In this document: piece by piece, positions 1-8,320 of the stretch
Numbering within the stretch: position 1 is the first letter of the stretch
Layout of the letters: every line of letters begins with the position of its first letter
Source: an uncultured Rhodospirillales bacterium
GTDB lineage: Bacteria; Pseudomonadota; Alphaproteobacteria; Azospirillales; Azospirillaceae
Assembly: GCA_903931735.1 (NCBI GenBank)
Contig: CAIZDL010000218.1
Span: forward strand, 1-34,535
Reading direction: 5' to 3'
DNA: 34,535 nucleotides
The notes under the pieces: generated by a model
Seen by the model: only the letters and a program-made list of their open reading frames with translations
Databases searched by the model: none
Told to the model about the DNA's origin: nothing
Program-made: the position numbers and the translations under genes

Positions 1-565
1 AATGAATCTTCGCGGTCTCGACCTCGGCGGCGATACAGAGAATATCGGCGATATCGGTAAGCTGCTGGTGAACGTCCTCGGTAATTGTGACACTATCCGA
101 GCCAACCTTACGCCGTCCAATACTGGTATCCTGCTCCAAAAATTCTGTTAATACCTTACCCGCAGCACTCCAAAAGGGCAAACCTGTCGCATAAAGGTCC
201 GTGACATTGGTGGCCTCGATGCTTTTCAGCAAGCGCTCGATGCGCTCCAACAATTTTGAGTCGACTAAATTGCGAACAATCAGCCATGCCGGGTGGATCG
301 TATGGCGCGATAGCCGGCCGATCTTGGTCCGATAGCGCTCAGGCGGATCAAACAAATCCTCCACCGGACGAAACAACAACCGCTGGGACGTAATCGGCCG
401 GGGCGGTTTTAGCTTAATCAAACGCGGGCGAATCTTGTCGAGCACCTCCCGCACTTGATCGCGATCGGGCACCTGTTCAACCAGCGCCAAGACACCAAGC
501 AGCTTATCATCGGGCAGCCCCAGACTAACCAGGGCGATTTCCCGCCATTTATCGAGCGTACTCAT
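1..565 (-). CDS. Hypothetical protein, 3' end outside the window
   Basis: This minus-strand frame opens at an ATG and stays open for 188 codons to the left edge, so the C-terminus is missing. The protein begins MSTLDKWREIALVSLGL and is mostly helical-looking and charged, with no signal peptide, membrane segment or catalytic motif that I recognise. Its ATG overlaps the stop codon of the upstream gene in an ATGA arrangement, so the two are almost certainly co-transcribed and translationally coupled. A GGGCGG stretch just upstream could serve as ribosome binding site. Base composition is less G+C-rich than the housekeeping genes further right, which is compatible with an accessory pair. The reading frame is convincing but I cannot assign a function. 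Confidence 0.7.
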   Translation of the reverse strand, partial: MSTLDKWREIALVSLGLPDDKLLGVLALVEQVPDRDQVREVLDKIRPRLIKLKPPRPITSQRLLFRPVEDLFDPPERYRTKIGRLSRHTIHPAWLIVRNLVDSKLLERIERLLKSIEATNVTDLYATGLPFWSAAGKVLTEFLEQDTSIGRRKVGSDSVTITEDVHQQLTDIADILCIAAEVETAKIH

Positions 566-1698
566 CTCATCGCCGCCCGACGAGCTTCAAGCCGCTGAAC
601 CTGATCATAGTCCAGCACGCCCGTCCGCCAATCTTCATTACCCCGAACCCAACGCCTCTGAATAACACCAAGCGCGCTGGCCTTCTTATCATCGATCACC
701 TCCAGTTGCTCGCGGGGTATCTGGGGCAACATCGGGAAGATATCGGCAAGCATCGCCTGCCGATCTTTATCGGATTTATCAGAAACCTCATGAAATAGCG
801 TAATAACGTAATCCCAGCCATCGAGCAGCCACGAGAGCTGGCGAACTTCGGCGGTAATCGCGGTAAACCGCTTCTCCCACGCGCGAAGCATTGCCGCCAG
901 CGCCTCGGTCTCGTTATCGACATGGACGACGGATTTGTTCGCGAGTTGGTTGGTAACATCGGCAACGCGGGCCTCGAACTCGCCAATCTGCGCAATCTCT
1001 TCCGGCATCACCGTAAACCAGTTGCGCACGGTGTCGCGGAACACCACCAGATCTTCGGTCAACGCCCGCAAGCGGCCGGGCTCCGGGGCTTGAGGCAAGC
1101 CGATCGGTGAAATCAGCGAACTCAGGGTTTCTATCCGCAAATATAGATCGTCGTGGGGGATTTTCAACCGCTCGGCCACCCCCATTAACGCCCCGCGCAT
1201 CCGCTTTTGCGAATTTTCGCTGGCAAGCCCCTCCGCGATTAAGTCCTTCGACGAGACATTGACCAACTTTAAAAGTTGCAACACCAGCAGGAATGTGGTT
1301 AAAACTTGATACTGCTTTTCGTTATCAAGGATTTCCTGCGCCTTACGCGCGGCACGCGGGCCAGAGAGTCCTTTGGCCGCAACCTCTAAGGTCACATGAC
1401 GCATCTTAATCGGATCATCGACATCGTATTGCTGCATCAAATCGAACAGCACCCGGTCGTGCAACGTTGTGGTCATCGAGCCGAGGATCGACTTCCACGG
1501 CATCACATAACAACCTTTACCACCGGAAAGGCTCGGCAAGACAAATTCGCGGCGCTTTGAGCCATCATCGCGGCGCATCCGGGCTTGCGCCAATGCGGGC
1601 GTGGTAAAGGGCACGGCAATACCGCGCTCGGCCCATGTGTTTGCCACCAACCCTGTTAATACATCGTTGTTTGACATGATATCATTGATCAACTTCAA
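562..1698 (-). CDS. Hypothetical protein, 378 aa
   Basis: This is a complete minus-strand frame of unrecognised family. I take the TTG start because GGGGAC lies about 8 nt upstream. An ATG seven codons further in (1677) is the alternative but has no clear ribosome binding site. The protein looks soluble and largely alpha-helical. A glycine-containing stretch, SLSGGKGCYVMPW, lies near residues 55-67, and a leucine-rich helix (TFLLVLQLLKLVNV) lies around 135-148. The latter is more likely a buried helix than a membrane anchor because charged sequence surrounds it. It is the first gene of a two-gene or longer unit with the partial gene that follows, sharing 4 bp with it. A candidate promoter lies about 110 bp upstream. 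No mobile-element gene is visible beside it. Confidence 0.75.
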   Translation of the reverse strand: MKLINDIMSNNDVLTGLVANTWAERGIAVPFTTPALAQARMRRDDGSKRREFVLPSLSGGKGCYVMPWKSILGSMTTTLHDRVLFDLMQQYDVDDPIKMRHVTLEVAAKGLSGPRAARKAQEILDNEKQYQVLTTFLLVLQLLKLVNVSSKDLIAEGLASENSQKRMRGALMGVAERLKIPHDDLYLRIETLSSLISPIGLPQAPEPGRLRALTEDLVVFRDTVRNWFTVMPEEIAQIGEFEARVADVTNQLANKSVVHVDNETEALAAMLRAWEKRFTAITAEVRQLSWLLDGWDYVITLFHEVSDKSDKDRQAMLADIFPMLPQIPREQLEVIDDKKASALGVIQRRWVRGNEDWRTGVLDYDQVQRLEARRAAMR

Positions 1699-1806
1699 GG
1701 TGCGTCCCCGAATCGCTGCAACACCGCCCAGCCACCCATAGACCTGAGGCGATCATACACACCGGAACCGCGCCATATCGAGCGTCCCGGACGCCCGCCC
1801 GTTATC

Positions 1807-1836
1807 TACATAGCAACTGTTGCAAATACCCTGCAA
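1807..1836 (-). promoter_or_regulatory. Candidate sigma-70 promoter of the unknown gene pair
   Basis: On the minus strand a TTGCAG hexamer (1836-1831) and a TATGTA hexamer (1812-1807) are separated by 18 bp. The spacer contains the perfect palindrome GCAACTGTTGC (1813-1823), which could be an operator. The match is moderate and the leader to the TTG start would be about 100 nt. Confidence 0.35.
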
Positions 1837-1875
1837 ATCGTTAACCCGGAAACAGCAACCAAAGCAACGCCCCCC

Positions 1876-1956
1876 TAGAGCGGGTCGCGAAGGGGTGGGC
1901 TTACCCCGCCGCGTTGACCCGCTCTAAAAACAAAAAGTTAGAGCATCGTGCTCTAA
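1876..1956 (-). repeat. Dispersed intergenic repeat, copy A
   Basis: Read on the minus strand this element has three parts: a short hairpin with TTAGAGCA and TGCTCTAA arms (1938-1956), a T-rich linker, and a G+C-rich segment. The linker and G+C-rich segment close as a second hairpin with arms at 1876-1886 and 1916-1926 (TAGAGCGGGTC and its complement). The same order, with closely similar sequence (GCTCTAAC, T-run, G, T-run, GAGCGG-TCAACGC, then ACCCC-T-GCG-CCCGC), recurs in the opposite orientation at 8811-8910. It sits between the lpxL-like gene and the unknown pair. The first hairpin overlaps the lpxL stop codon. Confidence 0.75.
1926..1956 (-). terminator. Rho-independent terminator of the lpxL-like gene
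   Basis: On the minus strand an 8-bp perfect stem with a 3-nt loop (TTAGAGCA-CGA-TGCTCTAA) is followed by CTTTTTGTTTTT. The stem includes the TAG stop codon of the waaA-lpxK-lpxL operon, so termination would occur right at the end of translation. It is part of dispersed repeat copy A. Confidence 0.65.
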
Positions 1957-2864
1957 TCCGGCCAGCGATTATGCAGCCAAAGCCACTGCTCAGGCCGTTC
2001 ACGAATCCAGGATTCAAGCCGCGCGTTGATCCTCGTCATATAGGCAAGAATATCCGCCGTCCGATCACCGGTATCAGGCACCAACTCCGGCGGAGTAACC
2101 GTAACCCGGAAGCGAGCGCCGCCCAAACGCTCGGTTCGGCCAACCAGCACCGGACAGCGATATTTCAACCCCAATTGGGCCAGCGACGGCGCGGTCATGG
2201 CGGGCAGGCCGAAAAACGGCACGGCGATCCCGTCGTTAAGCTTTTGATCGACCAGCATTCCAATCGCACGACCCTGCACCAGCGTCTCGACCATCGCCCG
2301 CGCCGCCTCGCGGCCCTTTGGCAAAAAACGGCCAGCCCCCATCCTTCGACGCCCGGTCATCAGGTAATCAATCAGGCGATTGTTGGGCTGGCGGTAAATC
2401 AAAGTCATGGTCAGACCATGGCGGGCACAAATCGAGGGGCACAACTCCCAGTTTCCAATATGAGCGCCAACAATCAGACTCGGGTGCCGCTCGCTCGCTG
2501 CCAGCGCCCGCAGATGTTCGCCACCAATGATCTCAATCCGCCCGGCCTTGGTATCATCCCACAAATGATCGATATGGGGATGCTCGGCAAGGGTTCGGCC
2601 CAGATTATCCCACATCCCCCACACGATGGCCCGGTGTCGCTCAGGCGAAAGCTCGGGCAGCGCGCGCCGAAGATTGGCCAGCGCCCGACGGGTGAGTTTG
2701 GGCGCAAGCAACCCAACCAGCCGCCCGAGCCAGCCGCCCAGCATCGACGCAACCCCAACCGGCAGCACCGCAAACGTATAATAAATTGGGTAGACCACCG
2801 CCGCCACCAGCGGGTCGAGCACCAAACGACGCAGGCGGGTCGCGGCTTCGCTATGATCGGCCAT
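1953..2864 (-). CDS. Lipid A biosynthesis (LpxL/HtrB-family) acyltransferase
   Basis: This 303-aa inner-membrane acyltransferase of the LpxL/HtrB family would add a secondary acyl chain to the Kdo-lipid A precursor, using acyl-ACP. The HxxxxE catalytic motif is visible in GAHIGNWE. It is followed by the family-typical IYRQPNN and MLVDQK segments and by a C-terminal WLWLHNRWPD that matches the conserved tryptophan-rich tail. A hydrophobic N-terminal stretch (DPLVAAVVYPIYYTFAVLPV) can anchor it. I chose the ATG that gives MADHSEAATRL, because the longer frame runs deep into lpxK and encodes unlikely arginine-rich sequence. The chosen start overlaps the lpxK stop by 14 bp. Which acyl chain and position it uses cannot be read from sequence. 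Confidence 0.88.
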   Translation of the reverse strand: MADHSEAATRLRRLVLDPLVAAVVYPIYYTFAVLPVGVASMLGGWLGRLVGLLAPKLTRRALANLRRALPELSPERHRAIVWGMWDNLGRTLAEHPHIDHLWDDTKAGRIEIIGGEHLRALAASERHPSLIVGAHIGNWELCPSICARHGLTMTLIYRQPNNRLIDYLMTGRRRMGAGRFLPKGREAARAMVETLVQGRAIGMLVDQKLNDGIAVPFFGLPAMTAPSLAQLGLKYRCPVLVGRTERLGGARFRVTVTPPELVPDTGDRTADILAYMTRINARLESWIRERPEQWLWLHNRWPD

Positions 2865-3900
2865 GGTGATCGCCCTCAACAGACGAGGGCGGCACCGCCT
2901 CGTGATGGTCCACCGCCGTCGCGAGCAAGCGATTAAAAGCGCCGCCATTGCGCCACGCAACGCGAACCGGCAACACCCGAACCTTAGACCGCACCTGCTC
3001 GGGTAAACGAACCGCGTCCTTGGCAGTGGTCACAAGCTCGGCGCGCTGGCGGTGAGCGCTCTCAATCAGACGCAAAATTTGCCGGGCATCGTAAGGTTGA
3101 TGATCGGCGAACGCGATCCGCTCCACCACATGGGCGCCCAGCCGATCCAGCGTTTCAAAGAACTTGCCGGGGCGACCAATGCCGGCAAAAGCCACCACCC
3201 GCGCCGCGCGCAGGCTCTCGGCCACCGCAAGATCCGGCTCCAACCGGGCATGGAACACCGGCAGCCGGCAGCCGGCGGCAACGGCAAACTCCATCACTTC
3301 GCTCCCGATGCCGTTTTGGTCTTCGCCCATGATCACCAGCGCCGACGCCCGCGCCAACCCCCGCGCAATACTTTCCCGCAGCGGGCCGGCCGGCATCACC
3401 CGGCGGTTGCCAAAGCCGGTGACCCCATCGACCACCAGCACCGACATGCGATAAACCAGCGAGAAATTCTGAAAGCCATCATCCAGCACCAGCGAGCGCG
3501 CGCCGTCGTTGACCGCCGCCAGCGCTCCTGCAACGCGGTCGCGGGCAACCCAGGTCGGCGCGATTTCCCCCAGCAACAGCGCCTCGTCGCCAACATCGGA
3601 GGCATCGTGAAGGTGCGGGGCCACCCGCACCGGCCCAGCCAGCCGGCCCCGATAGCCACGGGTGAGAAACTGAGGCGCCAGCCCCCAGCCGGCCAGAATA
3701 TCGGCGATCGCCATGGCGGTTGGTGTTTTGCCCGCGCCCCCGGCAACCAGATTGCCAACACAAATCACCGGAATCCCCACCAAGCACGGCTCGGCTCGGC
3801 GCTGACGAATTTGGGCAACACTGTCAAAAATACGACCGAACGGCTCCAGAAGCGCGGCGGTGACGCCCGCAGGCCGATACCAAAAGGCTGGCGCTTTCAT
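2851..3900 (-). CDS. lpxK: Tetraacyldisaccharide 4'-kinase LpxK
   Basis: LpxK phosphorylates the 4' position of the lipid A disaccharide on the cytoplasmic face of the inner membrane. The P-loop is visible as GNLVAGGAGKTPT (about residues 49-61), followed by TRGY and by VLDDGFQN with its conserved aspartates. The end of the protein carries VTTAKDAVRL, typical of the family. I chose the ATG at 3900 (MKAPAFWYRP), preceded by AAAGGGG, rather than an ATG 14 codons upstream. This gives 349 aa, a usual length. It lies 50 bp after waaA and overlaps the lpxL-like gene, forming one lipid A/Kdo operon. Confidence 0.95.
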   Translation of the reverse strand: MKAPAFWYRPAGVTAALLEPFGRIFDSVAQIRQRRAEPCLVGIPVICVGNLVAGGAGKTPTAMAIADILAGWGLAPQFLTRGYRGRLAGPVRVAPHLHDASDVGDEALLLGEIAPTWVARDRVAGALAAVNDGARSLVLDDGFQNFSLVYRMSVLVVDGVTGFGNRRVMPAGPLRESIARGLARASALVIMGEDQNGIGSEVMEFAVAAGCRLPVFHARLEPDLAVAESLRAARVVAFAGIGRPGKFFETLDRLGAHVVERIAFADHQPYDARQILRLIESAHRQRAELVTTAKDAVRLPEQVRSKVRVLPVRVAWRNGGAFNRLLATAVDHHEAVPPSSVEGDHHGRS

Positions 3901-3950
3901 GGATACCCGTCCCCTTTCCCGCCAAGTGGTGCTCAACACCACGGGCCTTT

Positions 3951-5255
3951 TTAAGTCGTGGCGCCCGACGCCCCAGGCGGCACGATACCAACTCCGATCA
4001 GCAATGGCCGCAACACCGCCACCGCCTCTTCAGCCACTTTCTGGCGATGACGCTCCAGCACCCCGGCCCCCGCCACGGCCAAGCGTGCGCGGGCGGCGCC
4101 ATCGGCGAGCAACCCGCCCACCGCCTCGACCAGCCGGGCCGGATCGCCCACCTCCCGCGCGCCACCGGAAGCGAGCAGCTCGGCGGTGATCTCGGCGAAA
4201 TTGGTCATGCGCGTTCCAAACAGCACCGCCGCGCCCAACTGCACCGGCTCAATGGGGTTTTGACCGCCGTGAGGCACAAACGAGCCGCCAACGCACACCA
4301 CGGGGGCCAAACGGTACAGCACCCCCATTTCGCCCATGGTATCGGCAAGATAAATCACATCCCGCGCCGCCGGCAGCGCCCCCTGGGACCGCCGCGCCAC
4401 AGCCAGCCCGCGCGACCGCGCCATAGCCTCGATAGCGCCGCCGCGCGCGGTGTGGCGCGGCGCGATCATGGTCAGCAAACCAGGAAACCGGGGCGCCAGC
4501 GCCTCGTGGACCCCGGCCGCGATCTCATCCTCTCCCGGATGGCTGCTGGCAAACAGCCACACCGGCCGCCCGGCAATGGCCTCGCGCAACGCCGCCAGCT
4601 TGGTGGCATCGGCGGGCGGCGGCTGGGCGGCGAATTTGAGATTACCGATGCTGCGCACCTCGGTTGCCCCCAACCGTCGCAGGCGCTCGGCGTCGGCAAC
4701 GGTTTGCGCCAACAGCACCCGAAACGTGCCCAGCAGCGAACGGATAAAGCCGGGCAGCCATTGCCAGCGGCGGAACGAGCGCTCGGACATCCGGGCATTG
4801 ATCAACACGGCAGTCACCCCGCGCCGCCGGATTTCCCACAGCATATTGGGCCAAATCTCCGACTCGACCCACAGCGCCAAGTCGGGGTGCCAATGATCGA
4901 GAAAACGCTCGACATAACTCGGACGATCCATCGGCAAAAACTGGTGGAACGCCCGCGCCGGCAACCGCTCGGCCATCAACGCCGCCGAAGTCAGGGTTCC
5001 GGTCGTAACCAGCACTCCCAAACGGGGATCGGCCGCGACCAAACGCTCGATCAGAGTCAGAATCGATAGCGACTCGCCCACACTGGCGGCGTGAAACCAC
5101 ACCAGCGGCCCCTCGGGCCGGGCACACGAAGGCAGGCCGCGCCGCTCACCTTGGCGCGCCGGATCTTCCTTGCCCGCAAGCCGGCGGCGGTGAAGATAAA
5201 AGCGAAGCGCCGGCCCGCCGATCCGGGTCAGCCCACGATATAGCGTTTGCAGCAT
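3951..5255 (-). CDS. waaA: 3-deoxy-D-manno-octulosonic acid (Kdo) transferase WaaA/KdtA
   Basis: This glycosyltransferase (GT30) transfers Kdo from CMP-Kdo to the lipid A precursor at the inner membrane. It has the N-terminal membrane-associated segment LYRGLTRIGGPALRFYLHRR and then WFHAASVGES, the glycine/serine-containing N-lobe motif with the conserved glutamate. Further on come WVESEIWPNM and, in the C-lobe, VCVGGSFVPHGGQNPIEP, the signature nucleotide-binding loop. I chose the ATG giving MLQTLYRGLTR (434 aa), which matches the usual beginning of the family. An in-frame upstream ATG at 5306 would add 17 residues. It is the first gene of the waaA-lpxK-lpxL-like unit. Confidence 0.94.
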   Translation of the reverse strand: MLQTLYRGLTRIGGPALRFYLHRRRLAGKEDPARQGERRGLPSCARPEGPLVWFHAASVGESLSILTLIERLVAADPRLGVLVTTGTLTSAALMAERLPARAFHQFLPMDRPSYVERFLDHWHPDLALWVESEIWPNMLWEIRRRGVTAVLINARMSERSFRRWQWLPGFIRSLLGTFRVLLAQTVADAERLRRLGATEVRSIGNLKFAAQPPPADATKLAALREAIAGRPVWLFASSHPGEDEIAAGVHEALAPRFPGLLTMIAPRHTARGGAIEAMARSRGLAVARRSQGALPAARDVIYLADTMGEMGVLYRLAPVVCVGGSFVPHGGQNPIEPVQLGAAVLFGTRMTNFAEITAELLASGGAREVGDPARLVEAVGGLLADGAARARLAVAGAGVLERHRQKVAEEAVAVLRPLLIGVGIVPPGASGATT

Positions 5256-5379
5256 ACCACTGGACACAAGAAAAACGTTCTCCCGTATGTACCACGCCGC
5301 CACCATCGCTTACCAATTGTTTCGGCAACGGTTGAGCGCGGTTGAACGCGAGGGCTCAGCCGCCCAGCCAACCGAAGCC

Positions 5380-5408
5380 TTGTCAAATCGCCTAAAAATA
5401 TGCTAAAT
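5380..5408 (+). promoter_or_regulatory. Candidate sigma-70 promoter for the SleB-like gene
   Basis: TTGTCA (5380-5385) and CTAAAT (5403-5408) are separated by 17 bp in an A+T-rich stretch that stands out from its surroundings. The predicted leader is about 120 nt long and contains an 8-bp hairpin. This promoter would drive the SleB-like hydrolase. Confidence 0.5.
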
Positions 5409-5442
5409 AGCTTTGTAATAAATTGGAGGTCGGTCGGGAACC

Positions 5443-5466
5443 GATGGTAATACTTTCTTTACCATC
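5443..5466. promoter_or_regulatory. Inverted repeat in the leader of the SleB-like gene
   Basis: Two perfect 8-nt arms, GATGGTAA (5443-5450) and TTACCATC (5459-5466), are separated by 8 nt. The repeat lies 70 nt before the start codon, inside the predicted transcript. It could be an operator or an RNA hairpin. No T-run follows, so it is not a standard terminator. Confidence 0.4.
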
Positions 5467-5535
5467 TTTAATGCGATCGCCCAGAGAATATCCAGCAAAG
5501 AAACAAAAACGAGACGGAAAGAGAAAGGAGGAACG

Positions 5536-6165
5536 ATGATCCGGAAAATGCTTGCCGTTGCCGTTATCGTCAGCATTCCCCTCCCCTTTCAAGGGGCCAA
5601 AGCCGAAACCCTGAAGCAATCCGTCAAGTGCCTAGCCGACAATATTTACTTTGAGGCGCGGGATGACGGGCCAGCGGGTTGGTCGGCGGTGGGGCATGTG
5701 ACGCTTAACCGCTGGCGCCATCTGCGCCTAACCCGGCCGAACATCGGCATCTGCACCATTGTTTATGCCGGCGTTCATCGGGGCCGTCATTCTTGCCAAT
5801 TCAGTTGGGCCTGCGACGGCCGCCCGAAAAAGAAGACGGAAAAAGACGTGGCGGAGGATATCACCCGCCTCGCCTACAAAATGCTGGAAGAAAAGCAACG
5901 GGCCGTGGACCCGACCCGGGGCGCCATGTATTTCCACGAAAAACGGGTCCGGCCCCGCTGGGCTCATGACGGCTCGACCAAGCGGACGGTGGCGATTGGC
6001 CGCCACTATTACTACAAACCAACCAAGCCGGCCGAGATGGCCCAGGCATCACTTCCCGACCCAACACCCTCGGCCCCGGCGGCACCGTGCGGCGGCGCCT
6101 TCGACCGGTTATTGTTCAACAATTTCGGTGTCACCCTCCCGGGCACGGCAACATCCTGCGAATAA
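5536..6165 (+). CDS. Secreted SleB-family cell wall hydrolase
   Basis: This 209-aa protein has a Sec signal peptide (hydrophobic core LAVAVIVSIPLPF, probable cleavage after AKA at residue 23) followed by a SleB/CwlJ-type hydrolase_2 domain. The catalytic glutamate lies in NIYFEAR (about residue 40), and the family signature CQFSWACDG follows at about residues 87-95. The domain ends with GAMYFHEKRVRPRW, related to the AxxYH motif. After about residue 170 there is a Pro/Ala-rich linker and a short tail containing two cysteines. Such alphaproteobacterial proteins are presumed periplasmic lytic transglycosylases or amidase-like peptidoglycan hydrolases. The ATG has a strong ribosome binding site, AAGGAGG. 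It converges with purS. The substrate bond cut is not known from sequence. Confidence 0.88.
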   Translation: MIRKMLAVAVIVSIPLPFQGAKAETLKQSVKCLADNIYFEARDDGPAGWSAVGHVTLNRWRHLRLTRPNIGICTIVYAGVHRGRHSCQFSWACDGRPKKKTEKDVAEDITRLAYKMLEEKQRAVDPTRGAMYFHEKRVRPRWAHDGSTKRTVAIGRHYYYKPTKPAEMAQASLPDPTPSAPAAPCGGAFDRLLFNNFGVTLPGTATSCE

Positions 6166-6197
6166 CAACAGCCGGGAGGGCATGGGAAAGCCCCGCC

Positions 6198-6458
6198 TCA
6201 GCTCGTCACTTCGATCCGGTAATCCTCGATCACGGTATTGGCGAGAAGTTTCTGGCACATGGCCTCAAGACGAGCAGGGGCCTCAAGACGAGTGGACAGC
6301 GGATCGGCAGGGGCATCGGCGATTTCAAGCTCGATCACCTTGCCTTGGCGCGCGTCCACCACCTCGGCAAACCCAAGAGAATTGAGAGCGTGGGCAATGG
6401 CCTTGCCTTGGGGGTCAAGCACCCCCCGCTTCAGGGTGACAAAGATTTTGGCTTTCAT
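6198..6458 (-). CDS. purS: Phosphoribosylformylglycinamidine synthase subunit PurS
   Basis: PurS is the small subunit that bridges PurL and PurQ in the three-protein FGAM synthase of purine synthesis. The 86-aa protein begins MKAKIFVTLKRGVLDPQG and continues through HALNSLGF and KVIELEI, a typical PurS fold with family-normal length. It follows purC by 35 bp in the same direction. purQ and purL, which often follow purS in alphaproteobacteria, are absent. The next gene downstream is convergent, so they must lie elsewhere in the genome. Confidence 0.93.
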   Translation of the reverse strand: MKAKIFVTLKRGVLDPQGKAIAHALNSLGFAEVVDARQGKVIELEIADAPADPLSTRLEAPARLEAMCQKLLANTVIEDYRIEVTS

Positions 6459-6493
6459 ACCAGGGGCATCCTCACTCTAAACTCTTCATGTCA

Positions 6494-7255
6494 CTAAACT
6501 GCCTTAGGGCCTTTGACCTCGCCGGGGCCACCTTCGGGGAAGATCCCAAGACGACGGGCGACCTCCTGATAGGCCTCCTCGACCCGCCCCAAATCCTCGC
6601 GAAACCGGTCCTTATCGAGCTTGTCGTTGGTCTTGATATCCCAGAGGCGGCAATTATCGGGGCTGATCTCGTCGGCCAGCACGATCCGCATTTCCTCGTT
6701 TTCCCACAGACGCCCGTATTCCAGCTTAAAATCCACCAGCCTGAGGCCCACGCCAAGAAAAAGCCCGGTGAGATAGTCGTTGATACGGAGCGATAAGGCC
6801 ATCATATCGTCGAGATCCTGGGGCGCCGCCCAGCCAAACGCGGTGATGTGCTCCTCAGAAACGATGGGATCGCCCAACTCCTCGGACTTATAGTAGTATT
6901 CGATGATTGAGCGCGGCAGCGGCGTTCCCTCGGGAATGCCAAAACGCTTGGACAACGACCCGGCGGCAACGTTCCGGACCTTCACCGAAATCGGGATAAT
7001 CTCGACCTCGCGCACCAACTGCTCGCGCATGTTCAGCCGGCGGACAAAATGTGTCGGCACGCCGATTTCGCCGAGCCGGCTCATCAGGTATTCCGAGATC
7101 CGGTTATTGAGAACGCCCTTACCGGTGATCACCCCCCGCTTCTGATTATTGAAAGCGGAGGCATCATCCTTAAAGTACTGAACGAGGGTTCCCGGCTCTG
7201 GTCCTTCGTAAAGAACCTTAGCTTTCCCTTCGTATATACGTCGGCGTCTTGACAT
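6494..7255 (-). CDS. purC: SAICAR synthase PurC
   Basis: PurC joins aspartate to CAIR with ATP in purine biosynthesis. Conserved segments are [15 protein letters not shown] at the N-terminus, [17 protein letters not shown], the substrate loop [13 protein letters not shown] and [15 protein letters not shown] chose the ATG giving [10 protein letters not shown] (253 aa), the normal length. A longer frame adds 38 residues that do not resemble the family. It probably forms a two-gene unit with purS. The 5' neighbour on the same strand is the NRDE gene, 140 bp upstream. Confidence 0.95.
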   Translation of the reverse strand: MSRRRRIYEGKAKVLYEGPEPGTLVQYFKDDASAFNNQKRGVITGKGVLNNRISEYLMSRLGEIGVPTHFVRRLNMREQLVREVEIIPISVKVRNVAAGSLSKRFGIPEGTPLPRSIIEYYYKSEELGDPIVSEEHITAFGWAAPQDLDDMMALSLRINDYLTGLFLGVGLRLVDFKLEYGRLWENEEMRIVLADEISPDNCRLWDIKTNDKLDKDRFREDLGRVEEAYQEVARRLGIFPEGGPGEVKGPKAV

Positions 7256-7396
7256 GGCTTTGTGTCCGCTGTGGCGCCCCAACGAGGTTGGAGCGATCTT
7301 GCGCCGCCGATCGGCAAGTTTGCTAAGGGTCATATAGCAAGTTCGCCGCGCCGACACAATGAAACGCAATCACCACCGCAGGAGAGGCGAACGGGG

Positions 7397-8161
7397 TCAG
7401 CCCAGGTCCACCGGCCGCCATTCCGCTTGGTCCGGCGGACCATCGGCAAACAGCCAGACCACATTGCGCCTGCTCGCCACGCTGCGACTCGGTAACGCGA
7501 TCAACGCCGACGACATGGTGCCAAATCCCGATGGAGTCGAAAAACACAGCGCGGACGGCGCATCGGCCGAGCAATTTGGCTCCCGGCTCGCCAACACCTC
7601 CTGCCACGCCGCCCAATCCCCAAGGTCCGGTTCCGGCACGGCCGCCGCCAGGAATCGAGGCCGCCCGCCCCTGATTCGCGGGTCCGCCACATCGTCGCGG
7701 TCGAACGCGGTGATCATCGACAAGCCCTCGGGCACCGGCGTCACCACCACCGGCTCCCGCCCGAGGCGACACCGATGATACAGGCAAAAGGCGTCGCGAT
7801 CGTCCACGATCACCAGATTAAACGGGCGGTACGCCATGGGGTTGATATCGGCCAGCGCCTCGGCGGCGGTCGCGGCGTCGGCATGATCCAGCGCCTCCAA
7901 CACCAATTCCCCGCGCGTGCGCTTGCCTACAGCCGGCCCCAGCGTGCCCTCGCGGTTGAGCACCAACGCCGCAACGCCGTGATCGTTGACGCCGAGCCAA
8001 CTGCCCCCGCTCACCTCATCCAACCCGCCCACCGCCTCGGCCCGGTCCGGCCAGTGACGCGCGGGCGGGCGCCAAGGCCGGCCAGCCATCTCGTCGCGGT
8101 TAGCCGCGAGCAAAATCGGCCAGCTATGCCCCTTACGCCGCAACACAATGACCGTACACAT
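7397..8161 (-). CDS. NRDE (TANGO2-like) family protein
   Basis: This 254-aa cytosolic protein of the NRDE/TANGO2 family begins MCTVIVL. The conserved Cys2 and the family motif AANRDE (about residues 19-24) are present, as are GGSWLGVNDHGVAALVLNR and FNLVIVDD. The family has an Ntn-hydrolase-like fold, and eukaryotic members have been linked to haem or acyl-CoA handling. The bacterial role is unsettled. It lies between purC on its own strand and the divergently transcribed zeta gene, two genes that are often close together in alphaproteobacteria, so it may be an insertion into that neighbourhood. Confidence 0.85.
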   Translation of the reverse strand: MCTVIVLRRKGHSWPILLAANRDEMAGRPWRPPARHWPDRAEAVGGLDEVSGGSWLGVNDHGVAALVLNREGTLGPAVGKRTRGELVLEALDHADAATAAEALADINPMAYRPFNLVIVDDRDAFCLYHRCRLGREPVVVTPVPEGLSMITAFDRDDVADPRIRGGRPRFLAAAVPEPDLGDWAAWQEVLASREPNCSADAPSALCFSTPSGFGTMSSALIALPSRSVASRRNVVWLFADGPPDQAEWRPVDLG

Positions 8162-8320
8162 GGTTCCCCCCGAGCCCCTCAGGGTGTATGGTTATTTTAG
8201 GCTTGGCCGCCGGGCACCCCACTGACAGGGCGCCCAAGGGCAACTATATGATAGATAACGGGATTACAATCGATTATAGAGCCCGGCCAGACCCGCCATG
8301 TTTGAGGGAGACCAAGTGCC

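Noticed and set aside
1914-2936. 340-codon plus-strand ORF rich in Arg, Gln and Pro opposite the lpxL-like gene
   Set aside because: It is antisense to a gene with clear acyltransferase motifs, and its composition is that of a mirror frame in G+C-rich sequence.
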